38,886 nucleotides of DNA, from NCBI RefSeq assembly GCF_016718685.1, contig NZ_JADKCX010000056.1, positions 1-38,886 on the forward strand, read 5' to 3'. The translations under genes and the position numbers were made by a program. This stretch comes from Haliscomenobacter sp. (GTDB taxonomy: Bacteria > Bacteroidota > Bacteroidia > Chitinophagales > Saprospiraceae). The notes under the pieces are model-generated. The model was not told the DNA's origin. It saw nothing but the letters and a program-made list of their open reading frames with translations, and ran no database searches. Positions 16,651 through 24,695 of this stretch are shown here, piece after piece (within the stretch, counting starts at the first letter, position 1; the number at the start of each line of letters is the position of its first letter).

Positions 16651-18318
16651 TCAATTCTTTTTTTCCACAAAATCTCCAAATTTCCCGTACTCCGCGTACA
16701 ACTTTTCGTACAGCACTGCATTTTCTGTAATCGGGTGATAAATGCGGTCAAAACCATTGCCCATGGCCTGACTGGCGCTGGCCACATCGGGATAAATGCC
16801 CGCTGCAACCGCTGCATACATCGCCGCACCCAAAGCAGGAGCTTGCTCAGATCGAGCTATTTTGATGGGTCGATTCAGCACATCAGCCAGCGTCTGCATC
16901 ACAAACACTGACTTTTTCGCCACCCCTCCCATACCTACTACAGCTTTAATGGGGATGCCTTCGGATTCAAAACGATCGACAATTTTTTTGGAACCAAAAC
17001 AAATCGCTTCTACCAGGGCCTTAAAGATACCGGGAGCATCGGAACCCATGTTCAGGCCCATGATTGCCCCTTTCAGGCTTTGATCTGCATCAGGGGTACG
17101 GCGCCCGTTGACCCAATCCAGGGCGACAATGCCGGTTTGGCCGACTGGAATTTTAGCAGCTGCTTGGCTGAGCTCGGCGATGATCTTGTCTTCCATCTCC
17201 TCCAGCAAAGCTGTTTTTGTAGCCTCGTCGAGGAGTTGAGATGTGGGGAGAATTTGTTGCAGTGGCCAGCTCAATACTTGTTTGAACCAGGCCAACAAAT
17301 CGCCAAAAGCAGATTGACCGGCTTCCAGCCCCATCATGCCAGGCACGATAGAGCCATCTACCTGGCCGCAGATGCCGCGCACCAGTTTGTCCTGCACTTC
17401 GTCCATTGGGGCCACCAGCATGTCACACGTAGAGGTGCCCATGACTTTGACCAGGGTGTAAGCTTCGGCTTCGCCGCCGACTGCTCCGGCATGTGCATCA
17501 AAAGTACCTACGCTGACGACTACGCCTTCGTGCAAGCCCAGGCGTTGGGCCCATTCTGCACTCAAGTTTCCCGCTACTTCGTCGGCAGTGTATGTATCGG
17601 TATAAAGGCGATCGCGCAAGCCTGCAAGCTTGGGCTCGAGGTGGGTCAAAAATGCCTCGGAGGGTAGACCACCCCAGGATTCGTGCCACATGGCCTTATG
17701 ACCAGCGGCGCAACGGCTGCGTTTTGTACCCAGCGCATCCGAACCGCCAATCAACAAGTGGGTGACCCAATCGCAGTGTTCCATCCAGGAGTAAGCCGCC
17801 TTTTCGACGGATTCATCGCTACGTACCGTGTGCATGATTTTGGCCCAAAACCATTCGGACGAATAAATGCCCCCCTCGTACATGGTGTAATCAATACCAC
17901 CCCAGTTGCGGGCTTTTTGGTTGATTTCGGCGGCTTCGGCAATGGCGGTATGGTCTTTCCAGAGGATAAACATGCCATTTGGATTTTCGGCAAAATCGGT
18001 CAAAAGGGCGAGAGGTGTGCCGCTTTGGTCTACGGCAACAGGCGTTGATCCGGTTGTATCCACGGTAATGGCGACTACGTATGCAGGATCGATACCCGGT
18101 AGTTCGGCCAGGGTGCGTTTTACGGCGTCCTCCAGGCTTTCAATATAATCAAGGGGGTGTTGGCGAAATTGGTTCTGTGCGGGCTGGCAATACAGGCCTT
18201 TTTTCCAGCGCTGGTAGTAGCTGACCGCACTGGCCAGTTCGGCGCCATTGGCAGTATCGACCAGCACCGCGCGTACTGAATCGGTACCAAAATCAGCACC
18301 GAGTACGTATTGTTTCAT
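16651..18318 (-). CDS. araB: Ribulokinase (FGGY family)
   Basis: A protein of 555 residues from the ATG at 18316-18318 (MKQYVLGADFGTDSVRAVLV). An upstream in-frame ATG at 18390 would add 24 residues unlike the family. The ATPase-core phosphate-1 loop is ADFGTDSVRA, with AITVDTTGSTPV and SWMEHCDWVTHLLIG in the substrate region, VSVGTFDAHAGAVGGE for the second phosphate loop, and VVGMGGVAKKSVF and APALGAAMYAAVAAG for adenosine binding. It phosphorylates L-ribulose to L-ribulose 5-phosphate. It is the first gene of the minus-strand ara series and is divergent from queE with 167 bases between them. TGTAA-N3-TAACA at 18349-18361 is a weak operator candidate. Confidence 0.94.
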   Translation of the reverse strand: MKQYVLGADFGTDSVRAVLVDTANGAELASAVSYYQRWKKGLYCQPAQNQFRQHPLDYIESLEDAVKRTLAELPGIDPAYVVAITVDTTGSTPVAVDQSGTPLALLTDFAENPNGMFILWKDHTAIAEAAEINQKARNWGGIDYTMYEGGIYSSEWFWAKIMHTVRSDESVEKAAYSWMEHCDWVTHLLIGGSDALGTKRSRCAAGHKAMWHESWGGLPSEAFLTHLEPKLAGLRDRLYTDTYTADEVAGNLSAEWAQRLGLHEGVVVSVGTFDAHAGAVGGEAEAYTLVKVMGTSTCDMLVAPMDEVQDKLVRGICGQVDGSIVPGMMGLEAGQSAFGDLLAWFKQVLSWPLQQILPTSQLLDEATKTALLEEMEDKIIAELSQAAAKIPVGQTGIVALDWVNGRRTPDADQSLKGAIMGLNMGSDAPGIFKALVEAICFGSKKIVDRFESEGIPIKAVVGMGGVAKKSVFVMQTLADVLNRPIKIARSEQAPALGAAMYAAVAAGIYPDVASASQAMGNGFDRIYHPITENAVLYEKLYAEYGKFGDFVEKKN

Positions 18319-18460
18319 GTCTGATGTATTTTGGTCTTTCGTAATAAATGTAAAAGTAACAATTATCGTTTCATTTGCAAGTGCAGTCACTTTATTTTAA
18401 CCAGAAAGATCACGCTGGCAAGCTGAATTAGTTGTTGTGGATAAATTGCTACAATCGGTT

Positions 18461-18468
18461 TAACTTTG
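18461..18468 (+). promoter_or_regulatory. TAnnTTTG promoter element upstream of queE
   Basis: TAACTTTG lies 17 bases before the queE ATG and TTGTTG lies about 24 bases upstream, in line with the Bacteroidota -33/-7 promoter. The leader would be short. Confidence 0.45.
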
Positions 18469-18485
18469 CGCCGCAAATTTAATAC

Positions 18486-19172
18486 ATGGCTACTTACAAA
18501 ATCAAAGAAATATTTTACACCCTGCAAGGTGAAGGGGCTCAATCGGGTCGCCCGGCGGTATTTTGCCGTTTTTCGGGCTGTAACCTTTGGTCGGGCCGGG
18601 AAGAAGACCGATCTAAAGCCATTTGTCAGTTTTGTGACACCGATTTTTGGGGTATGGATGGAGAAAATGGCGGGAAGTACAACGCTGAAGAACTGGCGGA
18701 TAAAGTCATCAGCCTCTGGCCGGGGGGAAGCGAAAAGCGAATAGCGAATAGCGAAAAGCAAGTGGGAGAAATTCCGGATTTGAAAGGGAAACCTTACGTA
18801 GTCTGTACGGGCGGTGAACCCCTCCTGCAGTTGGATGAGCCTTTGATTGAAGCATTTCACCGCCGTGGGCTGGAGGTGGCCGTAGAAACAAATGGCACCA
18901 TTGCTGCACCGGCGGGTCTGGACTGGATTTGTATGAGCCCCAAAGCCAATACGGAACTCTTGATTCAATCCGGCCACGAGCTCAAGCTGGTGTACCCTCA
19001 AGCGGGAGCCGAACCCGAGCGTTACGAACACTTAGATTTTGAACATTTTTATTTGCAGCCGATGGACGGGCCTTTGGCTCAACAAAACACGCGACTGGCC
19101 TTGGAGTACTGTTTGGGCCATCCGCAATGGAGTTTGAGTTTGCAGACGCACAAGATTTTGGGGATTGCGTAG
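18486..19172 (+). CDS. queE: 7-carboxy-7-deazaguanine synthase, with an extra low-complexity insert
   Basis: A 228-residue radical SAM enzyme of queuosine (7-deazaguanine) synthesis. It has IFYTLQGEGAQSGRPAVFCR, the CX14CX2C iron-sulfur motif (C32, C47, C50) in the form typical of one QueE group, CTGGEPLLQ and VETNGTIAAP for SAM binding, and SPKANTEL. It converts 6-carboxytetrahydropterin to carboxydeazaguanine. Residues 82-91 (SEKRIANSEK) come from a GCGAATAGCGAATAGCGAAA tandem word that looks like the intergenic words of this genome. The frame survives because the insert is a multiple of three. Apart from it the length is normal. The gene stands alone, divergent from araB. Confidence 0.92.
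   Translation: MATYKIKEIFYTLQGEGAQSGRPAVFCRFSGCNLWSGREEDRSKAICQFCDTDFWGMDGENGGKYNAEELADKVISLWPGGSEKRIANSEKQVGEIPDLKGKPYVVCTGGEPLLQLDEPLIEAFHRRGLEVAVETNGTIAAPAGLDWICMSPKANTELLIQSGHELKLVYPQAGAEPERYEHLDFEHFYLQPMDGPLAQQNTRLALEYCLGHPQWSLSLQTHKILGIA
18727..18765 (+). repeat. Short tandem word inside the queE coding region
   Basis: AGCGAAAAGCGAATAGCGAA followed by TAGCGAAAAGC: units of seven to eight bases (GCGAATA/GCGAAAA) repeated four times. The translated piece is hydrophilic and falls in a surface loop between the cluster motif and CTGGEP. It resembles word repeats normally confined to gaps between genes. Confidence 0.6.
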
Positions 19173-19206
19173 AGGGCCATCAAAGGATATTTTCCCTCAG
19201 AAATCC

Positions 19207-19214
19207 TATCTTTG
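19207..19214 (+). promoter_or_regulatory. TAnnTTTG promoter element upstream of mutS2
   Basis: TATCTTTG matches the Bacteroidota -7 consensus, 115 bases before the mutS2 start. The gap 19173-19328 shows no other structure. Confidence 0.4.
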
Positions 19215-19328
19215 CGGAACTCAAAGCCCATTTAATTGTTCTCAATTGCAATCACCCTTACTTACATTGTATATGCCCTTGAAAAATGGCCTCTACGAGT
19301 ATAATCCACTGATTGAACGACAGGATTT

Positions 19329-21722
19329 ATGAGACTGGAACCGAAAGACCTTTTTGAAAAGCTTGAATTTGACAAAATTATTGAGTTGTTGGTCAAAGAA
19401 TGCCTGGGCGAACAGGGCATTGAGCGCATTCGCGCCCTACAACCACAAACCAATCTGATCCAAATAGAAGAGCGACTCAAAGAGGTGACCGAACTGAAGC
19501 GATCAATCGAGCACAACGATCGACTTCCCTTGCTCGCCTACGAAAACATCGATAGCGATTTACAACTTTTGGCCATCGTTGATGCCGTATTGCCCGAAGA
19601 CGGCTTGCGCCGCATCAACACCATTTTGGTGTCCATTGGCAACATCTATAAGTTTTTCACTCCTTCTCGGCGTGAGTTTTACAAGACCTTGTACGAAGTC
19701 GTTCGACCTGTCCATTTTGACCCAGCCCTGGCGAAAGAAATCGACCGTGTCATCGACCCCGATGGCAACATCCGGCCCGATGCCTCTCCAGAATTGTTGC
19801 GCATCCACAAGTTGACGCAGTCCAAAATGAAGGAGCTGGATCGGGTATTCCGCGACATCATCAACGATTACCGAGCCAAAGGTTGGCTGAGCGATTCGGT
19901 GGAAAGTTTCCGCAACGGACGCCGGGTGTTGAGTGTGCCTGCTGAGCACAAACGCAAAATTCGCGGGATCATCCACGATGAATCGGCTACGGGTAAAACG
20001 GCATTCATCGAACCTGAAGCGGTCATCGAAATCAACAACGATATTTTTGATCTGGAACAGCAGGAGCGCCGGGAGATTTACCGCATTCTGAAGGAACTGA
20101 GTACCATTCTGCGGCCCTATGTGCCGCAATTGCACCAGTACCAGGAAATTATGGTGTATTTCGACGTGGTGCAAGCCAAAGCGCGCCTGGCGGTACGCAT
20201 GAAAGCCATCGCGCCATTGATGCTCGATACCTCCAGTCTGGAAATTTATGAAGGCTACCATCCGCTCTTGTTGTTGAAAAACAGCGGATCGGGCAAAAAG
20301 ACGGTGCCTTTTGACCTGCGCCTTGATGGTGGCAACCGTATTTTGGTACTCAGTGGGCCGAACGCCGGAGGGAAGTCGATCACCATGAAATCGACCGGAT
20401 TGTTGCAATTGATGGCGCAATCTGGCTTGTTGATACCGGTGAACAAACGCACGGAGCTGGGAATTTTTCACAACTTCTTTGCCGACATCGGCGACCAGCA
20501 ATCCATCGAAGACGACCTGAGTACCTATAGTTCCCGCCTGGCCAACATGCGCCTGTTTCTGGAACACGCCAATGAGCGTACGTTGGTACTCATCGATGAA
20601 TTTGGCTCGGGTACCGATCCTCAAATCGGGGGTGCGATTGCCGAGGCCATCCTGTGGGAATTGAATTACCGCAAGTCTTTTGGCGTCATCACAACCCACT
20701 ACTCCAACCTGAAGATTTTTGCCTATAAAAGCAAAGGTATCCTCAACGGTTCTATGGTTTTTGACAAGGAAAACCTGGCTCCGACTTACGAACTCAAAGT
20801 AGGTCGTCCGGGTAGTTCATATGCTTTTGAAATTGCTGAAAAAAGTGGCCTGGGAGGGAAAGTGCTCGATTACGCAAAAAACCGCGTAGGCAAAAACGAA
20901 AAAGCCGTTGACCAACTGCTGATCGATTTGCAACGGGAAAAACAGGAAGTAGAAGAAGAACTCAAAGGACTCAAGGATCGCCAGGAGAAACTGGACAAGC
21001 TCATGAAGTCTTACGACAGCATGCAACGCGATCTCGATTTCCGGCGCAAACGCATGAAACTCGAAGCCAAAGAGCAAGACTTGCAAAAAACTTCCCAGGA
21101 CAACAAAGACCTCGATAAATTGGTACGCGATCTGCGTGAAGCCCGCAACCTGGAACAAGCGATGGAAGCGGCGGCCAAAGCCCGCGAAGAAAAGAAAAAA
21201 TTGGTCGAACAGGTGACCCAATTGCGCGAAGAGGTGTACCATTCGCCCGAAAGCCGACCCAAAAACGAGCGCCCCATCACAAAAGGCGATTTTGTGAAAT
21301 TGGTGGCTGGTGGTGCAACTGGCAAAGTAGAATCGATCAAAGGAGATAAGGTAGTGGTGGAAGTAGGGCTGATGCGCATGACCCTCAACATTAGGGATTT
21401 ACAATTGTCCAACCCCACACTGGATTTGCGGCAAACCAAGAGCGTACAATCAGACGTAGTGCAAAGAAGTGCCGCTTTTTACCCCCGTATCGACATCCGG
21501 GGCGTTCGTTACGAAGAGGCGCTGAAAATGGTGGAAGATTTTATGGATCAAGCCCTCATCACCAGTTCCAATCATTTGCAAATTGTACATGGTAAAGGCA
21601 ATGGTACCTTGCGCAACGCCGTGCGCTCAAAACTTAAAGAGTACCAGAATGTAGAGATGGAAATTCGCCACCCGGAACAGGAAGGGGGGGGCGATGGCGT
21701 TACGTTGATTGAGTTTAAATAG
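19329..21722 (+). CDS. mutS2: Endonuclease MutS2
   Basis: A 797-residue protein, the normal length for MutS2. It begins MRLEPKDLFEKLEFDKIIEL. The MutS ATPase core has Walker A GPNAGGKSITMKS (about residue 342), Walker B TLVLIDEFGSGTDP, and THYSNLK after it. A coiled-coil region rich in K/E/Q follows (about 525-640). Then come the linker beta domain (GDFVKLVAGGATGKVESIKG) and the C-terminal Smr nuclease domain (DIRGVRYEEALKMVEDFMDQ, IVHGKGNGTLRNAVRSKLKE). MutS2 lacks mismatch-binding domains. In other bacteria it suppresses recombination or rescues collided ribosomes. The neighbours do not refine its role. The gene is intact, which contrasts with prfB nearby. Confidence 0.95.
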   Translation: MRLEPKDLFEKLEFDKIIELLVKECLGEQGIERIRALQPQTNLIQIEERLKEVTELKRSIEHNDRLPLLAYENIDSDLQLLAIVDAVLPEDGLRRINTILVSIGNIYKFFTPSRREFYKTLYEVVRPVHFDPALAKEIDRVIDPDGNIRPDASPELLRIHKLTQSKMKELDRVFRDIINDYRAKGWLSDSVESFRNGRRVLSVPAEHKRKIRGIIHDESATGKTAFIEPEAVIEINNDIFDLEQQERREIYRILKELSTILRPYVPQLHQYQEIMVYFDVVQAKARLAVRMKAIAPLMLDTSSLEIYEGYHPLLLLKNSGSGKKTVPFDLRLDGGNRILVLSGPNAGGKSITMKSTGLLQLMAQSGLLIPVNKRTELGIFHNFFADIGDQQSIEDDLSTYSSRLANMRLFLEHANERTLVLIDEFGSGTDPQIGGAIAEAILWELNYRKSFGVITTHYSNLKIFAYKSKGILNGSMVFDKENLAPTYELKVGRPGSSYAFEIAEKSGLGGKVLDYAKNRVGKNEKAVDQLLIDLQREKQEVEEELKGLKDRQEKLDKLMKSYDSMQRDLDFRRKRMKLEAKEQDLQKTSQDNKDLDKLVRDLREARNLEQAMEAAAKAREEKKKLVEQVTQLREEVYHSPESRPKNERPITKGDFVKLVAGGATGKVESIKGDKVVVEVGLMRMTLNIRDLQLSNPTLDLRQTKSVQSDVVQRSAAFYPRIDIRGVRYEEALKMVEDFMDQALITSSNHLQIVHGKGNGTLRNAVRSKLKEYQNVEMEIRHPEQEGGGDGVTLIEFK

Positions 21723-21812
21723 GTGTTCGAGGGTTCGTAGGTTCGATGTTCGGGGGTTCCGGAATCCCAAGAGCGGAGGATTTAACCCCCGAACGAACCC
21801 CCGAACCCTTTT
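21723..21812. repeat. GTTCG-word intergenic hairpin, copy 3
   Basis: The left arm (21723-21764) has GTGTTCGAGGGTTCG, TAGGTTCGATGTTCGGGGG words. The right arm (21783-21812) has ACCCCCGAACGAACCCCCGA words. It lies between the convergent mutS2 and ndk genes, where a terminator is expected. Confidence 0.75.
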
Positions 21813-22230
21813 AAAACTGTTCCGTTCCCGCAAAATGAAACGCCCCTTCAATCGCGGCATTTTCATCAGAGTCAGAACCGTGTACGGCGTTTTCACCCAT
21901 ACTTTTGGCGAATCTAGCACGGATGGTGCCAGGCTCAGCGTTGGCTGGGTTGGTTGCACCAATCAAGGTACGGAAATCAGCAACAGCGTTATCTTTTTCC
22001 AGGATAGCTGCTACGATAGGGCCAGAAGACATGAAGTCTACCAGCTCGCCATAGAAAGGGCGCTCCTTGTGGACTTCGTAAAACTCACCCGCTTTTTCTT
22101 GCGAAAGTTTAGTCAATTTCATAGCAACGATACGGAATCCAGCTTCGTTGATTTGCGCCAGGATGGCACCGATGTGACCCGCTGCAACCGCATCAGGTTT
22201 GATCATCGTAAAGGTTCTATTTCCAGCCAT
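21811..22230 (-). CDS. ndk: Nucleoside diphosphate kinase
   Basis: A 139-residue cytosolic enzyme with the complete NDK fold. TFTMIKPDAVAAGHIGAIL at the N-terminus binds nucleotide. HKERPFYGELVDFMSSGPIV is the Kpn-loop region, IGATNPANAEPGTIRARFA follows, and the phosphohistidine site is NAVHGSDSDENA. It equilibrates nucleoside di- and triphosphates through a phospho-His intermediate. The size is normal and the start ATG is clear. It is convergent with mutS2. A CAAAACTA sequence at 22259-22266 reads TAGTTTTG on its strand, a plausible -7 element 29 bases upstream. Confidence 0.97.
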   Translation of the reverse strand: MAGNRTFTMIKPDAVAAGHIGAILAQINEAGFRIVAMKLTKLSQEKAGEFYEVHKERPFYGELVDFMSSGPIVAAILEKDNAVADFRTLIGATNPANAEPGTIRARFAKSMGENAVHGSDSDENAAIEGAFHFAGTEQF

Positions 22231-22258
22231 AATATGCTCGGTTTTTCAAAATTTGGCG

Positions 22259-22266
22259 CAAAACTA
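22259..22266 (-). promoter_or_regulatory. TAnnTTTG promoter element upstream of ndk
   Basis: The minus strand reads TAGTTTTG, matching TAnnTTTG, 29 bases before the ndk start codon. Confidence 0.45.
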
Positions 22267-22322
22267 AAGAAAAACTGCAAAGGAAGGGCAGGAAGTATAT
22301 TTTTTTTAGGTTACCTTTTTTG

Positions 22323-22434
22323 GGTTGAGGAGTTGAGGAGCTTGAGAAGGTTGAGGCTACCGCGCTCACCTCAAACCTTCTTGCGGTAGCCTCAACCTTC
22401 TCAACTTCTCAACCTTCTCAACTTCCTCAACTTT
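22323..22434. repeat. Intergenic hairpin of GTTGAGAAG-type words
   Basis: The left arm (22323-22363) reads GTTGAGGAGTTGAGGAGCTT and GAGAAGGTTGAGGCTACCGC. The right arm (22382-22434) reads GCGGTAGCCTCAACCTTCTC then four more CAACTTCTC/CAACCTTCTC words. The inner 20 bases pair perfectly. The right arm has more word copies than the left, as if words were added by slippage. It lies between divergent ndk and the DHH gene. Confidence 0.8.
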
Positions 22435-22569
22435 TTTTGGTTAAATCCATAATTTTTGACACCTTCGCACTCTGAATTTTGAGCGAACAAAGATTGGTGC
22501 AGAAAAAGAAATTGTTCACCTTTGTATCCTTTTCCTGATTCTTTGTTTCCCCTTGATTTTATTATAGAC

Positions 22570-23592
22570 ATGGAAAATAGCCAAGCGTTAAGAAAATTTC
22601 TTGCGGAACCTCGTAAAGCAGTGATTCTAACCCACCGAAACCCCGATGGGGATGCAATCGGTTCTTCCCTCGCTTTGTACCATTTGTTGATCAAAATGGG
22701 GCATAGCCCTGTGGTGGTTTGTCCATCCGAATACCCGGTTTTTTTGGAGTGGATGGATGGGGTGCATGAAATGGTGATTTTTGATGCAGATATGGATCGC
22801 GCCAAAGCAGAGATAGAATCGGGTGACATTTTCTTTTGCCTGGATTTTAATGCCCTGGACCGAATAGACAAAGTTGGTGAGCTCGTGGCACCTATTGCCA
22901 AACCCAAGGTCATGATTGATCATCACCTTGAACCCGAAAGTTTCCCTGAATATTTGCTTTCGGATACCCAGGCCAGTTCAACTTGCGAACTCATTTATGA
23001 TTTCATTCAATTGATGGACTGGGAAGAACACCTGGACATCAAAATCGGTGAATGTATTTTTACGGGCATTGTTACCGACACAGGATCGTTTAAATACAGT
23101 ACTTCGCCCAAACTTTACCGCACAGTGGCGCGTTTGGTAGAATTGGGCGTGAATGATTATCTGCTGCAAGACCTGATCACGAATAGTCAGGAAGAAAAAC
23201 ACCTGCGTTTGTTGGGGCACTGCTTGTACAACCGCATGGAAATCCTCGAAGATTACCGCACGGGCATCATCACCCTCACCAAGGAGGATTATGCGCGCTT
23301 CGACATTCAAAGAGGAGATACCGAGGGTATTGTCAACTACATCCTGCGTATTCGCGGCATCATCATGGCTGCTTTTATTACCGAACAGCCTACAATTGTG
23401 AAAATATCCTTACGTTCTAAAGGGGATTTTTCAGTGCAAGAAATTGCTCAAAAACACTTCAAAGGAGGTGGGCACAAAAACGCGTCTGGGGGGGCTTCCT
23501 TCATTGGGTTGAAAGCAACGGTCAAAAAATTCCGTGAGCTGTTGCCCGAATACCGCGAAGCTTTGAATCGAGTGAATGAATTTACTGTGTAA
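22570..23592 (+). CDS. DHH/DHHA1 phosphoesterase, NrnA-like
   Basis: A protein of 340 residues from the ATG at 22570 (MENSQALRKFLAEPRKAVIL). An in-frame ATG at 22522 adds an unlikely hydrophobic leader. DHH-family metal motifs are present: LTHRNPDGDAIGSSLAL, FFCLDFNALDRID, MIDHHLEPE and FTGIVTDTGSFKYSTS. The C-terminal DHHA1 domain has the substrate loop FKGGGHKNASGGAS. In NrnA these features belong to an oligoribonuclease that degrades 2-5 nt RNA or pGpG and often hydrolyses 3'-phosphoadenosine 5'-phosphate. That activity is likely here but not distinguishable from c-di-AMP hydrolysis by sequence reading alone. The length is typical (about 320-340). The following lipoprotein gene starts 67 bases later. 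Confidence 0.88.
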   Translation: MENSQALRKFLAEPRKAVILTHRNPDGDAIGSSLALYHLLIKMGHSPVVVCPSEYPVFLEWMDGVHEMVIFDADMDRAKAEIESGDIFFCLDFNALDRIDKVGELVAPIAKPKVMIDHHLEPESFPEYLLSDTQASSTCELIYDFIQLMDWEEHLDIKIGECIFTGIVTDTGSFKYSTSPKLYRTVARLVELGVNDYLLQDLITNSQEEKHLRLLGHCLYNRMEILEDYRTGIITLTKEDYARFDIQRGDTEGIVNYILRIRGIIMAAFITEQPTIVKISLRSKGDFSVQEIAQKHFKGGGHKNASGGASFIGLKATVKKFRELLPEYREALNRVNEFTV

Positions 23593-23659
23593 CCAAATTT
23601 GGGTTTTCCGTTTTGGGTTCCGACCTAAAGCCTGGAGCCTCTCAACATCAATAACAAAC

Positions 23660-24583
23660 ATGAGAATTTTGTCATGCCTCATTCTGGCGGTGGTTATGCT
23701 GGCCGGATGTAAAAAAGAGCAAAAGTTGCCCAGCGGGTACAAGTATGTAGTACATACCAAGTCTTCAGGGAAAGGGCTTAAAGCAGGTGATTTCGCCTAT
23801 TACCGGTTTCAATTGCGGAACGGAGATAGTGTAGTTGCCTCCAATTTCCAATTGATTCAAGTACCTGACTCAGCAACACTCAAACAGCAGCCACAAAACC
23901 CGATTTTTGAGGCCCTGTTGCGGATGAAAGAGAAAGACAGTTTGACCATTTTTGTTCCGCTCGATACCTTGAAAGAGGAACAGAAACCGGAAGGATTCAA
24001 AGGGGCCAAATTGATGTATTACGACATGGTGGTCAAAGATGTGTTGACAACCGACGAAATGCAAAAAATCTTTACCGATTTCCAGAAAAACGCGGAGGCA
24101 AAAACCACCAAGCGCAGCCCTGAGCAAATGAAGTCGGAGTTGGCTAGGGCCAAAGCATTCACGGAAAAGATAGCCAAAGAGTACCTTGCTGGTACCTTGA
24201 AAGGCATCAAAACCACCGCTTCTGGTTTGAAATACCTGGTGCACGATCCTGGTACTGGATCGGTATTTAAAAACGACGACATCGTATATCTCGATTATTA
24301 TGGTGCCCTCACCGATGGTACCATGTTCGATAACTCGTTTGAGCGGGAAACAGACTTTTCTTTCCCCCTGGGTCGGCAACCACTGATTCCAGGATGGATG
24401 GAAGGCTTGCTATTGGTCAAAAAAGGCATGAAAATCACTTTCTTCATTCCTGCGGAATTGGGATATGGCCCACAAGGGTCGCCACCCAAAATTCCAGCAA
24501 ATGCAGAGTTGGTTTTTTACATTGAAGGACACGATTCTTTTACACCATCACCTTATGTCCTTGCTGGACAGCCGGGGATGTAA
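23660..24583 (+). CDS. FKBP-type peptidyl-prolyl isomerase lipoprotein
   Basis: From the ATG at 23660 the protein is 307 residues and begins with a lipoprotein signal, MRILSCLILAVVMLAGC (lipobox LAGC, C17). A start further upstream at 23576 would hide this signal. A first, divergent FKBP-like half (about residues 25-120) is followed by a charged helix. The canonical FKBP domain (about 190-300) has GLKYLVHDPGTG, GALTDGTMFDNSFER, FPLGRQPLIPGWMEGLLLVK, FFIPAELGYG and IPANAELVFYIE. It would speed proline isomerisation of proteins at the periplasmic face. GldI, a gliding/T9SS lipoprotein, has a similar build, so a link with the T9SS substrate in this window is possible, though many unrelated FKBP lipoproteins exist. 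Confidence 0.88.
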   Translation: MRILSCLILAVVMLAGCKKEQKLPSGYKYVVHTKSSGKGLKAGDFAYYRFQLRNGDSVVASNFQLIQVPDSATLKQQPQNPIFEALLRMKEKDSLTIFVPLDTLKEEQKPEGFKGAKLMYYDMVVKDVLTTDEMQKIFTDFQKNAEAKTTKRSPEQMKSELARAKAFTEKIAKEYLAGTLKGIKTTASGLKYLVHDPGTGSVFKNDDIVYLDYYGALTDGTMFDNSFERETDFSFPLGRQPLIPGWMEGLLLVKKGMKITFFIPAELGYGPQGSPPKIPANAELVFYIEGHDSFTPSPYVLAGQPGM

Positions 24584-24586
24584 ACC

Positions 24587-24682
24587 GTTTTAGGGTTTTA
24601 AGGTTTGGGGTTTGAGGTTCGAAGGTTTGCCAGGGTGAACACCTGAACCCTAAAACCCTAAAACGTAAACCCCAAACCCTAT
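24587..24682. repeat. GTTCG/TTTAGGGTTTTA-word intergenic hairpin, copy 4
   Basis: The left arm (24587-24630) reads GTTTTAGGGTTTTAAGGTTT, GGGGTTTGAGGTTCGAAGG. The right arm (24641-24682) reads CCTGAACCCTAAAACCCTAA and ACGTAAACCCCAAACCC. It ends just before the prfB ribosome-binding site (AAGGA, 24686-24690). Confidence 0.75.
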
Positions 24683-24695
24683 AAAAAGGAGCATT

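Noticed and set aside
18319..18390. Upstream start for ribulokinase adding 24 residues
   Set aside because: The added text does not resemble the family, and the kinase core starts right at MKQYVLGADFG.
18474..18481. Minus-strand TAnnTTTG (CAAATTTA on plus) as an araB promoter
   Set aside because: It overlaps the queE leader, would give a leader of about 155 bases, and such octamers are expected many times by chance in AT-rich gaps.
19560..20699. A 379-codon open frame opposite mutS2
   Set aside because: Long only because mutS2 codon usage leaves few stops on the other strand. The composition (rich in H, Q, R, F) is typical of antisense frames, and MutS2 is certain.
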